64,000 nucleotides of DNA from Akkermansia muciniphila (GCF_018709685.1 NZ_JABDHQ010000004.1:1-64000); one strand, 5' to 3'. Counted from the first letter of the stretch, positions 55,654-64,000 are shown. Made by a program: numbers and translations. Notes: generated from the letters alone by a model not told the origin.

Positions 55654-56838
55654 TCACACATATCCCGGCTGGGCGGACATGCGGCCGGAAATCATGCCGA
55701 GCACGCAGAAAAAGGTGTATACCAGACCGAAGGTCAGGAAAGAGCCGCCCGGGTGCAGGAAGGAGGTGAACAGCAGGCTCAGAGCGGCGCCCATGGTAAA
55801 GCCAATGCCCTGGGCCATGCCGGAAAGCCTGATGGATTCCGAAGGGGTCCGGGCGCGTTCCACCATCAGCGCCATCCCGCGGCTGAACACGGTTCCCGTC
55901 GCCAGGCCGAACAAAATGGCCATCCAGAGGGCCCAGTCCAGCGGAAGGTACAGGATGCCCCAGCAGGAAAGGGCCGCCAGCGCCATGGCCATCACGATGA
56001 GAAGGCCCCTGCCCCCCGTGGCTTTTTCCAGGGCATGCGCGGCGAGCGTGGCGGGAAGCTGGGCGAACATGGCTACGGACAGGATGAAGCCGGCGTCCAC
56101 GTAGCTCATGCCGCGTTGCCTCAGGAAGATGGGAATCCAGGTATAAAAGAAGTAGGCGGCTCCCACGCGGCTTAAATAAAAGATGGTGACCTGCCATGCC
56201 TTGCTGCTGTGCAGCAGATTGTTTCCGGAAGCCGACGGATCGCGCTGAAGCACGCCGACGGGATGCTTGAGAAAGTAGGCGCCCCATACCAGCATGCCCA
56301 GCAGGATGGGAATAATCCAAATCCCCAGGCCAAAGCGCCAGCCGCCCAGCATGTTGGAGATGGGAACGGACAGACCGGAGGCCACCGCGCTGCCTACCCC
56401 GATCATGGCGCTGTAAACGCCCATCATGGCGGAGGCGTGGTCCGGGAACTGGTGCTTGATCAGTCCGGGAATGGCCGCTCCGGCAATCCCCATGCCCAGC
56501 CCCATCAGAATCATGCCGCCGTACAAGCCGGCCACGCCGTCCCAGCTGCGCCAGAAAATGCCGGCCACGGCCAGAAGCTGGAACCAGAAAATGATCTTCC
56601 ACGGCGTCATCCAGCGCGCCACGCGCGGGGAAATGGGAGCCGCCACGCCCAGCACAAACACGGGCAGCAGGGCAAACAGCCCTGAATTTTCCAGGGAAAG
56701 GCCCATGTCCTTTTCAATCGTCCCCAACAGCGGATCTGGAGAATCAAACCCGGTGCGCAGGTTGAAACAAACGATTAAAAAAGCCACAAACAGCAGCATC
56801 TTTCCCTTCATGCTTCCGGAAATTCCTGCCTTATCCAT
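55654..56838 (-). CDS. MFS transporter (CynX/NimT-like)
   Basis: 394 residues with about twelve hydrophobic segments. CFNLRTGFDSPDPLLGTIEKDMGLS near the N-terminus matches the NLRP...SxxP signature of the CynX/NimT (2-nitroimidazole and cyanate) subfamily, and GMILMGLGMGIAGAAIPGLIK the fourth helix. Substrate is unknown. A start 9 codons downstream (MKGKMLLF) is an equally possible choice. It is a single gene with its own terminator, upstream of pheS on the same strand. Confidence 0.85.
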   Translation of the reverse strand: MDKAGISGSMKGKMLLFVAFLIVCFNLRTGFDSPDPLLGTIEKDMGLSLENSGLFALLPVFVLGVAAPISPRVARWMTPWKIIFWFQLLAVAGIFWRSWDGVAGLYGGMILMGLGMGIAGAAIPGLIKHQFPDHASAMMGVYSAMIGVGSAVASGLSVPISNMLGGWRFGLGIWIIPILLGMLVWGAYFLKHPVGVLQRDPSASGNNLLHSSKAWQVTIFYLSRVGAAYFFYTWIPIFLRQRGMSYVDAGFILSVAMFAQLPATLAAHALEKATGGRGLLIVMAMALAALSCWGILYLPLDWALWMAILFGLATGTVFSRGMALMVERARTPSESIRLSGMAQGIGFTMGAALSLLFTSFLHPGGSFLTFGLVYTFFCVLGMISGRMSAQPGYV

Positions 56839-57291
56839 CCCATGTTATACAGTCCCGTGCCCGCGCCCGTTCAAAAGTAAACCACTTTTCCGGGAAACAG
56901 CTTGTCACGTTGAAGGGAGAGCGGACATAAAACCGCCAGGCAGGGAACGCCCCTGATTTTCTTACAAGGGCCGGGAAACCGCGTTGCGGTTGGACGGAAT
57001 GCGGACATGAACCGCGCATGGAGAAGGAGCCCGCAAGCTTTCTTCCAGTCTCCGCAAAGACTTTCCGCATCCCTTCCTGTTCAGGACAAGGGCCGGTCAT
57101 GAAAGTAAAAACGGGAGACGCCAGTCCATTTTTCTCCCTTCTTTCCCATTTTCCCTCATTCATAGCGAAAAAACACCATCAGTCTAAAAAAGAATATCTT
57201 ACGCTTTTTTTGCTTTTTATATCCCTATAGGAATAAAAGGAATTAAACTAAATTCCCTTGACGGTGAATCCTTTCAGTATTACAAGCGGAT
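56839..57291. other. Intergenic region with repeat copy C and an RclC-gene promoter
   Basis: No gene is recognised. It holds a dispersed repeat copy (56962-57102), an AT-rich stretch from about 57170 to 57255, and TTGACG (57258-57263) followed after 17 bases by TACAAG (57281-57286), a fair sigma-70-type pair placed right at the next start codon. Confidence 0.5.
56962..57102 (+). repeat. Dispersed intergenic repeat, copy C
   Basis: Starts with TTACAAGGGCCGGGAAACC and shares CGCGTTGCG and TTGGACGGA(A/G)TGCGGA with copy A. The remainder is more diverged and ends near GGTCATGA, as copy B ends near GGCCATGA. Confidence 0.65.
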
Positions 57292-57915
57292 ATGTTTACC
57301 ACATGCCCGTCCCCTGAAAAATGCCTTCAGTATGCCGATAAACTCCAACGCTTCGGCATCAATTTCCTGAGGGTAGCCGTCTTCATCGTCTTCGCCTGGA
57401 TTGGCGGCCTCAAGGCCTTCCAGTATGAAGCGGACGGCATCGTTCCCTTTGTGGCCAACAGCCCGATGATGAGTTTCTTCTACAACAAGGAGGCTCCAGA
57501 ATACAAGCAGCACATGAACAAGGAGGGGGCTGTGGTTCCGGCCAACATTGCCTGGCATAAGGAAAACAACACCTACGGTTTCTCCTACGGCCTGGGAACC
57601 CTGATCGTCACCATCGGAACGCTTGTACTGCTGGGCATCTTTTTCCCGAAGGTGGGCGTCATCGGCGATTGCCTGCTCATCATCATGACCGCAGGCACCC
57701 TGTCCTTCCTGATTACCACGCCGGAGACGTGGGTGCCTGACCTGGGAGGCCCCAACCACGGCTTCCCCTACCTGTCCGGAGCGGGCCGCCTGGTCATCAA
57801 GGACATTGCCACGATGGCCGGAGGCGTCATCCTGCTGGGCACGGACTTCAAGCGCATCCTGAAAGCGCGCCTTGGCCGGGCCAGGACCGGGGAATCCTGC
57901 TGCTGCAACAAATAA
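57292..57915 (+). CDS. rclC: DUF417 family membrane protein, RclC-like
   Basis: 207 residues matching YkgB/RclC along nearly the whole length: FIVFAWIGGLKAFQYEADGI, FVANSPMMSFFY, NNTYGFSYGLG, TLSFLITTPETWVPDLGG, HGFPYLSGAGRLVIKD. It has about four membrane segments. In E. coli RclC is part of the RclABC response to reactive chlorine; here rclA, rclB and rclR are not seen nearby. The C-terminus ends in a CCCNK cysteine run. A TTGACG-17-TACAAG pair puts the predicted transcription start at or next to the start codon, so the mRNA may be leaderless. Confidence 0.87.
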   Translation: MFTTCPSPEKCLQYADKLQRFGINFLRVAVFIVFAWIGGLKAFQYEADGIVPFVANSPMMSFFYNKEAPEYKQHMNKEGAVVPANIAWHKENNTYGFSYGLGTLIVTIGTLVLLGIFFPKVGVIGDCLLIIMTAGTLSFLITTPETWVPDLGGPNHGFPYLSGAGRLVIKDIATMAGGVILLGTDFKRILKARLGRARTGESCCCNK

Positions 57916-57946
57916 CAGTTCTTTCCGCCCATAATCTCGTCCCTCA

Positions 57947-57977
57947 CCGCCCCTGCCGAAAGCAGGGGCGGTTTTTT
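57947..57977 (+). terminator. Terminator of the RclC-like gene
   Basis: A 10-bp stem, CCGCCCCTGC (57947-57956) with GCAGGGGCGG (57962-57971), loop CGAAA, followed by six T residues. Confidence 0.95.
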
Positions 57978-58218
57978 ACGCAGTAAAGATTCCCTCCGGC
58001 AATGATAAGCCGGGCCGATTCTTCCGGAAAGAGGCACATGCTGAAAAGATCATCCTTCAAGCCGCCGTGCACAATTTTACGGTGAACCGGGAATACACGG
58101 TGTCTTGACCACGTACCGTCCCGGCCGGGAGCGGAAGGTTGATTCGCGCCTCTCTGCGGTTAACCCACCCTGGGGGCTTCATTGCTGAATCCAACCCAGG
58201 GAAGCGGAGGGACTATTC

Positions 58219-58339
58219 TTTACAAGGGCCGGGAAACCACCTGGCGGGGGAGGACGGAAAGCGCAACTTGAAACCCGGTGGTGAAGAAGCCTGAAAGACG
58301 GATGAATCAACCCCTTGTTCCCAAGCAGCGCGGCCATGA
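58219..58339 (+). repeat. Dispersed intergenic repeat, copy B
   Basis: Contains AAGGGCCGGGAAACC followed by GGTGAAGAAGCCTGAAAG, then CCCTTGTTCCC and AGCAGCG. Copy A on the opposite strand at 6423-6540 has GGTGAAGGAGTCTGAAAG, CCCTTGTTCCC and AGCAGCG in the same order and spacing. Confidence 0.7.
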
Positions 58340-58386
58340 AAAATACACCGGAGCGGAGCATGCCGCGCGGCCTGAGAAGCCTCCCA

Positions 58387-58421
58387 TGAAAAAGCGCCGC
58401 CGTTCCGGAGAACGGCGGCGC
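58387..58421 (-). terminator. Terminator of the M60 peptidase gene
   Basis: On the minus strand GCGCCGCCGTTC and GAACGGCGGCGC (58394-58421) form a 12-bp stem with a UCCG tetraloop, followed by TTTTT. Confidence 0.92.
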
Positions 58422-58446
58422 CCGAACACGCTAACCTCTTAAGTTG

Positions 58447-60318
58447 TTATTTGGCGGGACGCTTGCCGTATGCCAGCGTACGCTTGCCATCCCAGGAAAC
58501 GGCTTCAATCCGCGTGGAGCCCTCCGGATAGGGAACCGTGGTGGAGGAATTATCCTTGGAATCCGTTCCCACCATGGTGATGCGGACCATTTCCTTGTCC
58601 TTGTAGGTTTCAAAGACGGCGGCGTTTTTCCACACGTCATGGGAGATGATGCGCCGGTCGCCCTTTTCCGTGATGCCCTGGTTGTAAGCGCCCCGGACGG
58701 GAAGGCGGTTTTTATATGCTTCCACGCTGTTGACGGAAATGTAGTAAATGACGGGGCTTTCCGGCTTCTTGTATTTCCTGGCGTAGGCAACCAGGTTCTT
58801 GCAGTCGGATTCCGTGATGGTCATGCGGGCGCAGGTATAGTCGTCCAGCTCCTGGTCAATGGGCTTGAGCATACCGGTTTTCTGGAAGAAGTCCGTCAGG
58901 TCCTGCCTGGAGACGTCACAGGCGTTCTTCATGAAAGCGAGCTGAAGCTCTCCATCCTTCTTGCCCTTGGTATCCATCTTGATGGCCTTGTAGAAAATGT
59001 CCGGATAAAAGTCCGGGTTGCCCTTCCCGGCTACCTTGAAATACAGCTCAAGCTGCCACAGCGGAGCCAGCTTGACAAAGTGGTCATGCACCATGGGGCG
59101 GTTGTCCCCGCCGGAACGCTTGTCCGGGCCGGCCTGGATGAGCCAGTTCTCCCCCTTCAGGACGCCGTTGTTCAGGTAGGCGTTGAAGCGGCCGCCGATC
59201 ATGTTTCCATCCCCGCCGTTGATGCGTTCATGCTCCAGGCGCATGCTGCCGGGGTTCAGCATGTAATTCACGTAGGCGGAGTAAATGTTGTTGGTCACTT
59301 CCCCGGTGGACACCCATTTCATGGCGGGGCGCACCTGGTTCACATGGCCGAATTCATGGGCAATGCCCCAGGCGCTGCCGGGAATCTTGTCCGGGTTGCC
59401 CACTTCCCCCATGGTGCCGTTGTGGAAGGCGGCGCCCGTGCCGTCCGCGTGCATGAAGCCGTTCCAGATCACGCGGCCGAACATCCGGTTTTTGGGCAGC
59501 ATCTTGTACTTGTACAGCCCCATGATCTGCTGTTCCATGCCGATAATCTTGTCGTACAGGGCGATGAGTTCCTCTCCCTTGTCCGGGCAGAATTTTTTGA
59601 GTTCCTCCACCGGGTACACCAGATGGACGCGGCTGCCCACGATGTCCACGACTTCCGTGGGGGAATTTTCCAGCATCTTCTTCCAGTCGCTGTTCTTGCT
59701 CACGCTGCCCACGAACACGCCGTTCACCTTGCCGGACGGAATGGACAGGTGCACCTTGGGTGCCTTTTTGTAGTTGGGCGTGAAGTATTCAATGTAGCCC
59801 AGTCCCTTGTTCTTCGCCTTGATGATATTGATTCCCTCCTTCAGGGGATAGGAGCTGCGCCCCCCGTCGCGCCCGAAGTTATGGATGACCAGGTTCAGCT
59901 TTTCGCCCTTGGGGTCTCCCATTATCAGCAGTACGTCCTCCCCTTCCTCAAAAAAGATGCCGGTGGGGTTTTCAAACTTGCTGTACTGGCTGGTGCGCAG
60001 GCGGTCCGCCAGGTCCTTCACCGGTTCATACGGTTCCGCCGTGATGGCGCGTGCCTTGCGGTCATATTTTTTATCCGCCATCTGCTGCGCGAGCCCGCGC
60101 ACGAAGGGATCCTTGATTTTGGCAATGCGGTCACGCGTGACATTGGGCTTCAGCGCCAGCATGAAGTCATTGGTGAAGACGTTGGAATCCAGCGCCTTCA
60201 GGCCCGCTTCCGTAATCGGAACGGGCCCGGTTTCCTGGGCGGAAAGCACGCCGCCGCCCAGCATGCCGCAGAGGGCCAGTAAAAGGGCCCCCTTTTTCAA
60301 AAAGGGTGAAAGGATCAT
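58447..60318 (-). CDS. Secreted M60-family metallopeptidase (mucinase type)
   Basis: 623 residues with a signal peptide (cleavage near VLSAQ). The M60 domain (about 120-480) has the zinc motif HEFGH (321-325) and the third ligand candidate E340 in STGEVTNN, matching HExxH(8,24)E of M60/enhancin enzymes. A C-terminal region (about 540-623) is beta-rich and may bind substrate. M60-like proteases of Akkermansia and Bacteroides cut heavily O-glycosylated mucins, so mucin attack is the likely role. The frame stays open far upstream, opposite htpG, but the signal peptide fixes this start. It is divergent to htpG (174 bp spacer). Confidence 0.92.
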   Translation of the reverse strand: MILSPFLKKGALLLALCGMLGGGVLSAQETGPVPITEAGLKALDSNVFTNDFMLALKPNVTRDRIAKIKDPFVRGLAQQMADKKYDRKARAITAEPYEPVKDLADRLRTSQYSKFENPTGIFFEEGEDVLLIMGDPKGEKLNLVIHNFGRDGGRSSYPLKEGINIIKAKNKGLGYIEYFTPNYKKAPKVHLSIPSGKVNGVFVGSVSKNSDWKKMLENSPTEVVDIVGSRVHLVYPVEELKKFCPDKGEELIALYDKIIGMEQQIMGLYKYKMLPKNRMFGRVIWNGFMHADGTGAAFHNGTMGEVGNPDKIPGSAWGIAHEFGHVNQVRPAMKWVSTGEVTNNIYSAYVNYMLNPGSMRLEHERINGGDGNMIGGRFNAYLNNGVLKGENWLIQAGPDKRSGGDNRPMVHDHFVKLAPLWQLELYFKVAGKGNPDFYPDIFYKAIKMDTKGKKDGELQLAFMKNACDVSRQDLTDFFQKTGMLKPIDQELDDYTCARMTITESDCKNLVAYARKYKKPESPVIYYISVNSVEAYKNRLPVRGAYNQGITEKGDRRIISHDVWKNAAVFETYKDKEMVRITMVGTDSKDNSSTTVPYPEGSTRIEAVSWDGKRTLAYGKRPAK

Positions 60319-60492
60319 GTTTATAAAACTATACTGATTAGTTTCCAGAATTGTTTCAAGGAAAAATCCTCCGGCGTGAACATGGCCGGAAAAAGACCGT
60401 TTTTGTGACATGGGGTATTCCTGCCACCGCTTAAAAACTGTCCATCCCCTTGACGAGGTCCCTATAATGGCACCCGCAACACATTTTTCCAC

Positions 60493-62334
60493 ATGAATAC
60501 AGAAACACATCCATTTCAGGCGGAAGTCCGGCAGTTGCTGGACATTGTCATCAACGCCCTTTACAGCGACCGTGAAATCTTCGTCCGGGAACTCGTTTCC
60601 AACGCTTCCGACGCCTTGGAGAAGCTGCGCTTGAAACAACTGACGGATTCCAACATCTACCAGCCGGACAAGCCCCTGGAAATCACCATCGCCACGGACA
60701 AGGAGAACAAGACCATCACCATCGCGGATACCGGGATCGGCATGACGGAGGCGGACCTGGTGGAAAACCTGGGGACCATCGCCCATTCCGGCACCAAGAA
60801 ATTCATGGAGGCCCTCAAGCAGAAGCAGGAAGGCGGCGCGGACCTGATCGGCCAGTTCGGCGTGGGGTTCTACAGCTCCTTCATGGTGGCGGACCAGGTG
60901 GAGGTTTTCACCCATTCCCATGAACCAGAGGCGCCCTCCCTGCGCTGGACCTCCAACGGGAGGGAAGGCTACAGCATTGAAACGCTGGACGAACCGCTGG
61001 ACCGCGGCACCCGCATCGTCATCCACCTGAAGGATGAATATGAGGAGTTCTCCCAGGAATACCGCGTGAAGGAACTTCTGCGCCGTTATTCCAACTTCGT
61101 GGGCTTTCCGATCAATTTCAACGGGGAGCACATCAACACCGTCCAGGCCATCTGGTCCAAGTCCAAGTCCGATGTAAAGCCGGAGGAATATGACGAGTTC
61201 TACCAGTTCATTTCCCACACGGATGAAAAGCCCATGTCCTACATGCATTTCAGCGCGGACGCCCCCATTGTGCTGAATGCCCTGCTCTTCATCCCCAGAA
61301 GGAATCCGGAGATGTTCGGCTTCGGCCGCGTGGACGCCAACGTTTCCCTGTACTGCAAGCGCGTGCTGATTGACGCCAAGCCGGAAGGCCTGCTGCCGGA
61401 ATGGCTGCGCTTCCTGAACGGCGTGGTGGACAGCGAGGACCTTCCCCTGAACATTTCCCGTGAAATGCTCCAGGACAATTCCCTGGTGCGCAAGATCAGC
61501 GATATCATCACCAAGCGCTTCATCAAACACCTGGACAAACTTGCCAAAGACGAGAAGGAGACGTACAAGGAATTCTACGGCCAGTTTTCCCGCTACCTGA
61601 AGGAAGGGGTGGTCACCTCCTGGCCGAACAAGGAATCCCTGGGCAAGCTGCTCCGGTTTGAGTCCACCGCTACGGATGCGGGGGAAACGACCTCCTTTGA
61701 GGAATACATCACCCGCATGAAGGAAGGGCAGACCGCCATTTACGCGCTCACCGGACCCTCCCGCTCCCATCTGGAGAACAGCCCGTATCTGGAAGCCTTC
61801 AAGGCCCGCGGATATGAGGTGGCCTTTTTCACGGACCACGGGGACGAGTTCGTGCTGGATTCCCTGTCCAGCGTGGACGGCAAGCCCGTCACGATGATTG
61901 ACCGCGCGGACGTGGAACTTCCGGAACTGGAGGAAGAACGGAAGGACGCCCTTCCCCAGGAAGAGGCCACCGCCCTGGAAGAATGGATGAAGGAACTATA
62001 TCCGGAAAAATTCTCCAAGGTGACGCTGGGCAAGCGCCTGGTCAGCGGTCCCGCCGTGGCCCTCCAGACCGGCAATGACATGGGCCCGGAAATGAGGGCG
62101 TACATGAAAGCCATGGGGCAGGAAATTCCTGAAAGCCATCCCCAGCTGGAACTGAACCCCTCCAACCCGCTGGTGAAAAAACTCTCCGCCCTGAGGACGG
62201 AAAATCCGGAACTGGCCCAGATGGTGGCGGACCAGATCGCGAACACCGCCCTGCTCCGCGCCGGCATGCTGGATGATCCCGCCGTGCTGGCCCAGTCCTC
62301 CCAGGCCCTGATGGAGCAGCTTCTGCTGAAGTAG
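60493..62334 (+). CDS. htpG: Hsp90 chaperone HtpG
   Basis: ATP-dependent chaperone, 613 residues. The N-terminal ATPase (GHKL) domain has ELVSNASDALEKLR, the Asp in IADTGIGMT and the lid-region GQFGVGFYSSFMVAD. The middle domain has LFIPRR and LNISREMLQ motifs; the C-terminal dimerisation domain completes it. There is no clear sigma-32 promoter; TTGACG (60450) and TATAAT (60463) are too close to work together, so another upstream element must serve. It ends at a terminator at 62362-62397. Confidence 0.97.
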   Translation: MNTETHPFQAEVRQLLDIVINALYSDREIFVRELVSNASDALEKLRLKQLTDSNIYQPDKPLEITIATDKENKTITIADTGIGMTEADLVENLGTIAHSGTKKFMEALKQKQEGGADLIGQFGVGFYSSFMVADQVEVFTHSHEPEAPSLRWTSNGREGYSIETLDEPLDRGTRIVIHLKDEYEEFSQEYRVKELLRRYSNFVGFPINFNGEHINTVQAIWSKSKSDVKPEEYDEFYQFISHTDEKPMSYMHFSADAPIVLNALLFIPRRNPEMFGFGRVDANVSLYCKRVLIDAKPEGLLPEWLRFLNGVVDSEDLPLNISREMLQDNSLVRKISDIITKRFIKHLDKLAKDEKETYKEFYGQFSRYLKEGVVTSWPNKESLGKLLRFESTATDAGETTSFEEYITRMKEGQTAIYALTGPSRSHLENSPYLEAFKARGYEVAFFTDHGDEFVLDSLSSVDGKPVTMIDRADVELPELEEERKDALPQEEATALEEWMKELYPEKFSKVTLGKRLVSGPAVALQTGNDMGPEMRAYMKAMGQEIPESHPQLELNPSNPLVKKLSALRTENPELAQMVADQIANTALLRAGMLDDPAVLAQSSQALMEQLLLK

Positions 62335-62361
62335 GCTCCGGCAGAAAAACGGCCTCCTTTT

Positions 62362-62397
62362 AAAAGCCGCTCCCTGCCGGGGGCGGCTTTTCCTTTT
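62362..62397 (+). terminator. Terminator of htpG
   Basis: AAAAGCCGC (62362-62370) pairs with GCGGCTTTT (62383-62391); the CCC/GGG bases in the loop extend the hairpin. A CCTTTT tail follows. Confidence 0.82.
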
Positions 62398-62409
62398 ACC
62401 TCCCCCGTC

Positions 62410-63252
62410 ATGAACGCATTCCACCGCACGCCCCGGCATTTCCTCTTCCTGAAACTGGCCTACCAGTCCGGCATGTGCCTGCTGGCCCTGGTGGCCGTAA
62501 CGCTGGCCGCCATTGACCTGACTTCCGAGGCCGCCGAATGGGAAGTCACGGCGGACCGGGTGATTTACTGGATTTTCGTTCTGGACTACGCCGTCCGTTT
62601 CTCCTTCAGCCCGCACAAATGGACCTTCATGAAGGAGCACGTGTGGGACCTGCTGGCCATCATCCCCTTTGACGTCCTGTTCCGGCTGTTCCGGTTCGCC
62701 TCGCTTGGGGAAATCCTGCGGCTCGCCAGGTATCTGGACCTGTTCTCCTACGCCATGAGGTTCACCACGCGCATCAGGCGTTTTTTCAACACGAACGGGT
62801 TCAAGTATATCTGCATCGCCGCCCTGGTCATCATCCTGCTGGGCGCCGTGGGCATCCACCTGGCGGAGGGAATGAGCCTGCCCAACGGCATCTGGTGGTC
62901 CTTCGTCACGGCCACCACCGTGGGCTACGGGGACACCTACCCGGTCACCACCCCCGGAAAGTTCCTGGCCGTGTTCCTGATGCTCACGGGCATCGGCTTT
63001 GTGGGGACGCTCACCAGCACCATCACCTCCTTCTTCCTGCATCCCCATGCAGGAGAACCGCTGCCGTACAGGGAGGAGGAGATTGAAGCCATCAAGAAGA
63101 AGCTGGACGGCCTGTCCTCCATGACGGACGAGGACATAGACACCATGGCGGCCCTGCTGAAAACCCTGCGGGACGCCCCGCACGCATCTTCCCCTCCAGG
63201 GCAGGAGCCTTCCGCTGCCAGTCCCGGCGCCGTAGCGCAAAAACCGGAATGA
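62410..63252 (+). CDS. Voltage-gated-type potassium channel
   Basis: 280 residues. Hydrophobic segments S1-S4 (about 15-110) include an S4-like stretch with Arg spaced through FRFASLGEILRLARYLDL, then S5, a pore helix and selectivity filter TATTVGYGDTYPV (about 175-187), and S6. A cytoplasmic C-terminal tail (about 215-280) is charged and proline-rich at its end. It probably sets membrane potential or potassium balance. It is placed 13 bp after the htpG terminator and 166 bp before alr. Confidence 0.9.
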   Translation: MNAFHRTPRHFLFLKLAYQSGMCLLALVAVTLAAIDLTSEAAEWEVTADRVIYWIFVLDYAVRFSFSPHKWTFMKEHVWDLLAIIPFDVLFRLFRFASLGEILRLARYLDLFSYAMRFTTRIRRFFNTNGFKYICIAALVIILLGAVGIHLAEGMSLPNGIWWSFVTATTVGYGDTYPVTTPGKFLAVFLMLTGIGFVGTLTSTITSFFLHPHAGEPLPYREEEIEAIKKKLDGLSSMTDEDIDTMAALLKTLRDAPHASSPPGQEPSAASPGAVAQKPE

Positions 63253-63418
63253 CCCGGATGCCGGACGATGTCCGCACGCCTTCCGCGGCCATCCCCTCTT
63301 TTTGCCGCAAGACTGACAAAAATCCGTCTGGCATTGCACGGGCAAAGGCGGACAATCCCTCCGTACCGGGACCGCATGCCGTCCCTCTCCTTTTCCAACC
63401 TCTCCGCCTTTCTCCACC

Positions 63419-64000
63419 ATGCCAGTTACCAGCCCCCCCCGCGCCTGGGCCGAAATCGACCTCGGGGCCATCCGCCATAACCTGAACGTCGTCAAGCAGG
63501 CGGCCAAAGGCGAGTTTTACATGCCCGTAGTAAAGGCCGGGGCCTACGGCCACGGGCTGGAACAGGTCTGCCGCGCGCTGGATTCGGAAGGCATCACCTT
63601 CTTTGGAGTGGCCAATGTGGGGGAGGCGCGGCGCATCAGCCAGGCGGGGTGCCGTACCAGGCCCTACATCCTGGGCCCCTCCTTTCCGGAGGAACGGGAG
63701 GAAATCGTGCTGAACGGCTGGCGCTCCTTCATCTCTACCATGGAGGAGGCCGTGCATTACAATTCCCTGGCAAGGCTGTACGGAAAGACGCTCCCCATCC
63801 ATATTTCCGTGGATACGGGCATGGGCCGCGGCGGCTTCCTGCCGGACCAGCTTGAGGAACTGCTCTCCCGCCTGGGGGAGCTGGACAGCCTGTACATGGA
63901 AGGGCTGGGCGCGCACCTGCCCTGCGCGGATGAGGACCGGGCGCTGACGCTGAAGCAGATCGCCCGCTTTGAACGGATGGCCGCCCGCATCCGGGAAAAA
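63419..64000 (+). CDS. alr: Alanine racemase, 5' part (runs off the window)
   Basis: The first 194 codons are open to the end of the window without a stop. The N-terminus AWAEIDLGAIRHNLNVVK and the PLP-lysine motif VVKAGAYGHG (Lys in VVK, with Gly where most enzymes have Asn) identify it; the THLP-like SVDTGMGRGGF and GLGAHLPCADE segments are present. It makes D-alanine for peptidoglycan. The C-terminal domain with the catalytic Tyr lies beyond the window. Confidence 0.95.
   Translation, partial: MPVTSPPRAWAEIDLGAIRHNLNVVKQAAKGEFYMPVVKAGAYGHGLEQVCRALDSEGITFFGVANVGEARRISQAGCRTRPYILGPSFPEEREEIVLNGWRSFISTMEEAVHYNSLARLYGKTLPIHISVDTGMGRGGFLPDQLEELLSRLGELDSLYMEGLGAHLPCADEDRALTLKQIARFERMAARIREK

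Larger units (their letters stand above)
57916..58446. other. Intergenic region with two terminators and repeat copy B
   Basis: No gene is recognised. From left to right: the RclC-gene terminator (57947-57977), an imperfect CCCTGGG/CCCAGGG inverted repeat near 58167-58201, repeat copy B (58219-58339), and the M60 gene terminator (58387-58421). Confidence 0.6.

Noticed and set aside
60450-60468. TTGACG and TATAAT as the htpG promoter
   Set aside because: They are separated by 7 bases instead of about 17, so they cannot serve as one -35/-10 pair.
60319-61839. Upstream extension of the M60 peptidase frame
   Set aside because: It lies opposite htpG and would bury the signal peptide inside a longer protein; MILSPFLKK is the natural start.

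Overview
The window reads as chromosomal DNA of an Akkermansia-type verrucomicrobium. The evidence is a GC-rich genome with mostly AT-rich spacers, near absence of Shine-Dalgarno sequences, a secreted M60 (mucinase-type) metallopeptidase, many small secreted proteins and lipoproteins, a DUF4175 / alpha-toroid gene cluster typical of the Planctomycetes-Verrucomicrobia group, and heavy use of vitamin B12 enzymes (MetH, NrdJ, methylmalonyl-CoA mutase). The genus is inferred from gene content only; no rRNA is present.

Layout. 1-938: a long AT-rich spacer with DnaA-box-like sites. 0.9-9.4 kb: metH, a split threonine/serine exporter pair, tRNA-Gln, hom and lysC (methionine/threonine/lysine supply). 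9.5-14.3 kb: envelope and accessory genes, including a PA14-Tae4-like amidase, a cysteine-less thioredoxin-fold lipoprotein and a secreted protein ending in a glycan-binding-type domain. 14.9-22 kb: nrdJ, a DUF5131 gene, and the overlapping aroE-mutY-aat operon. 22.0-22.7 kb: a four-helix-bundle gene bracketed by inverted arrays of a 9-nt repeat. 22.7-30 kb (mostly minus strand): ppdK, pgi, a lipoprotein, a Sel1 protein and an RlmI-like methyltransferase. 31-35.3 kb: the two methylmalonyl-CoA mutase subunits. 35.5-42.7 kb: a tightly packed five-gene envelope operon ending in two architecturally matched secreted paralogues. 42.7-51.9 kb: proC, tag, an ABC permease, a Ser/Thr kinase followed by a uracil-DNA-glycosylase-like gene, a GNAT gene, a tryptophanase/tyrosine phenol-lyase-like enzyme, an M15 peptidase and a DUF4105 protein. 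51.9-64 kb: pheST, an MFS carrier, an RclC-like protein, the M60 peptidase, htpG, a potassium channel, and the 5' part of alr running off the window.

How the genes work together. PpdK, Pgi and the mutase subunits belong to central carbon flow; the mutase fits a succinate-to-propionate route. MetH, NrdJ and the mutase make growth depend on cobalamin. Hom and LysC share the aspartate pathway. The M60 peptidase, the glycan-binding-type protein and the five-gene operon point to envelope and mucin-facing functions.

The best leads are the five-gene envelope operon (35487-42709), the 9-nt inverted repeat arrays around the four-helix gene (22024-22696), the PA14-Tae4 fusion (10211-11149), the origin-like spacer (165-508) and a dispersed intergenic repeat family (6.4, 57.0 and 58.2 kb). 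No CRISPR array, insertion sequence, prophage or rRNA gene was seen.
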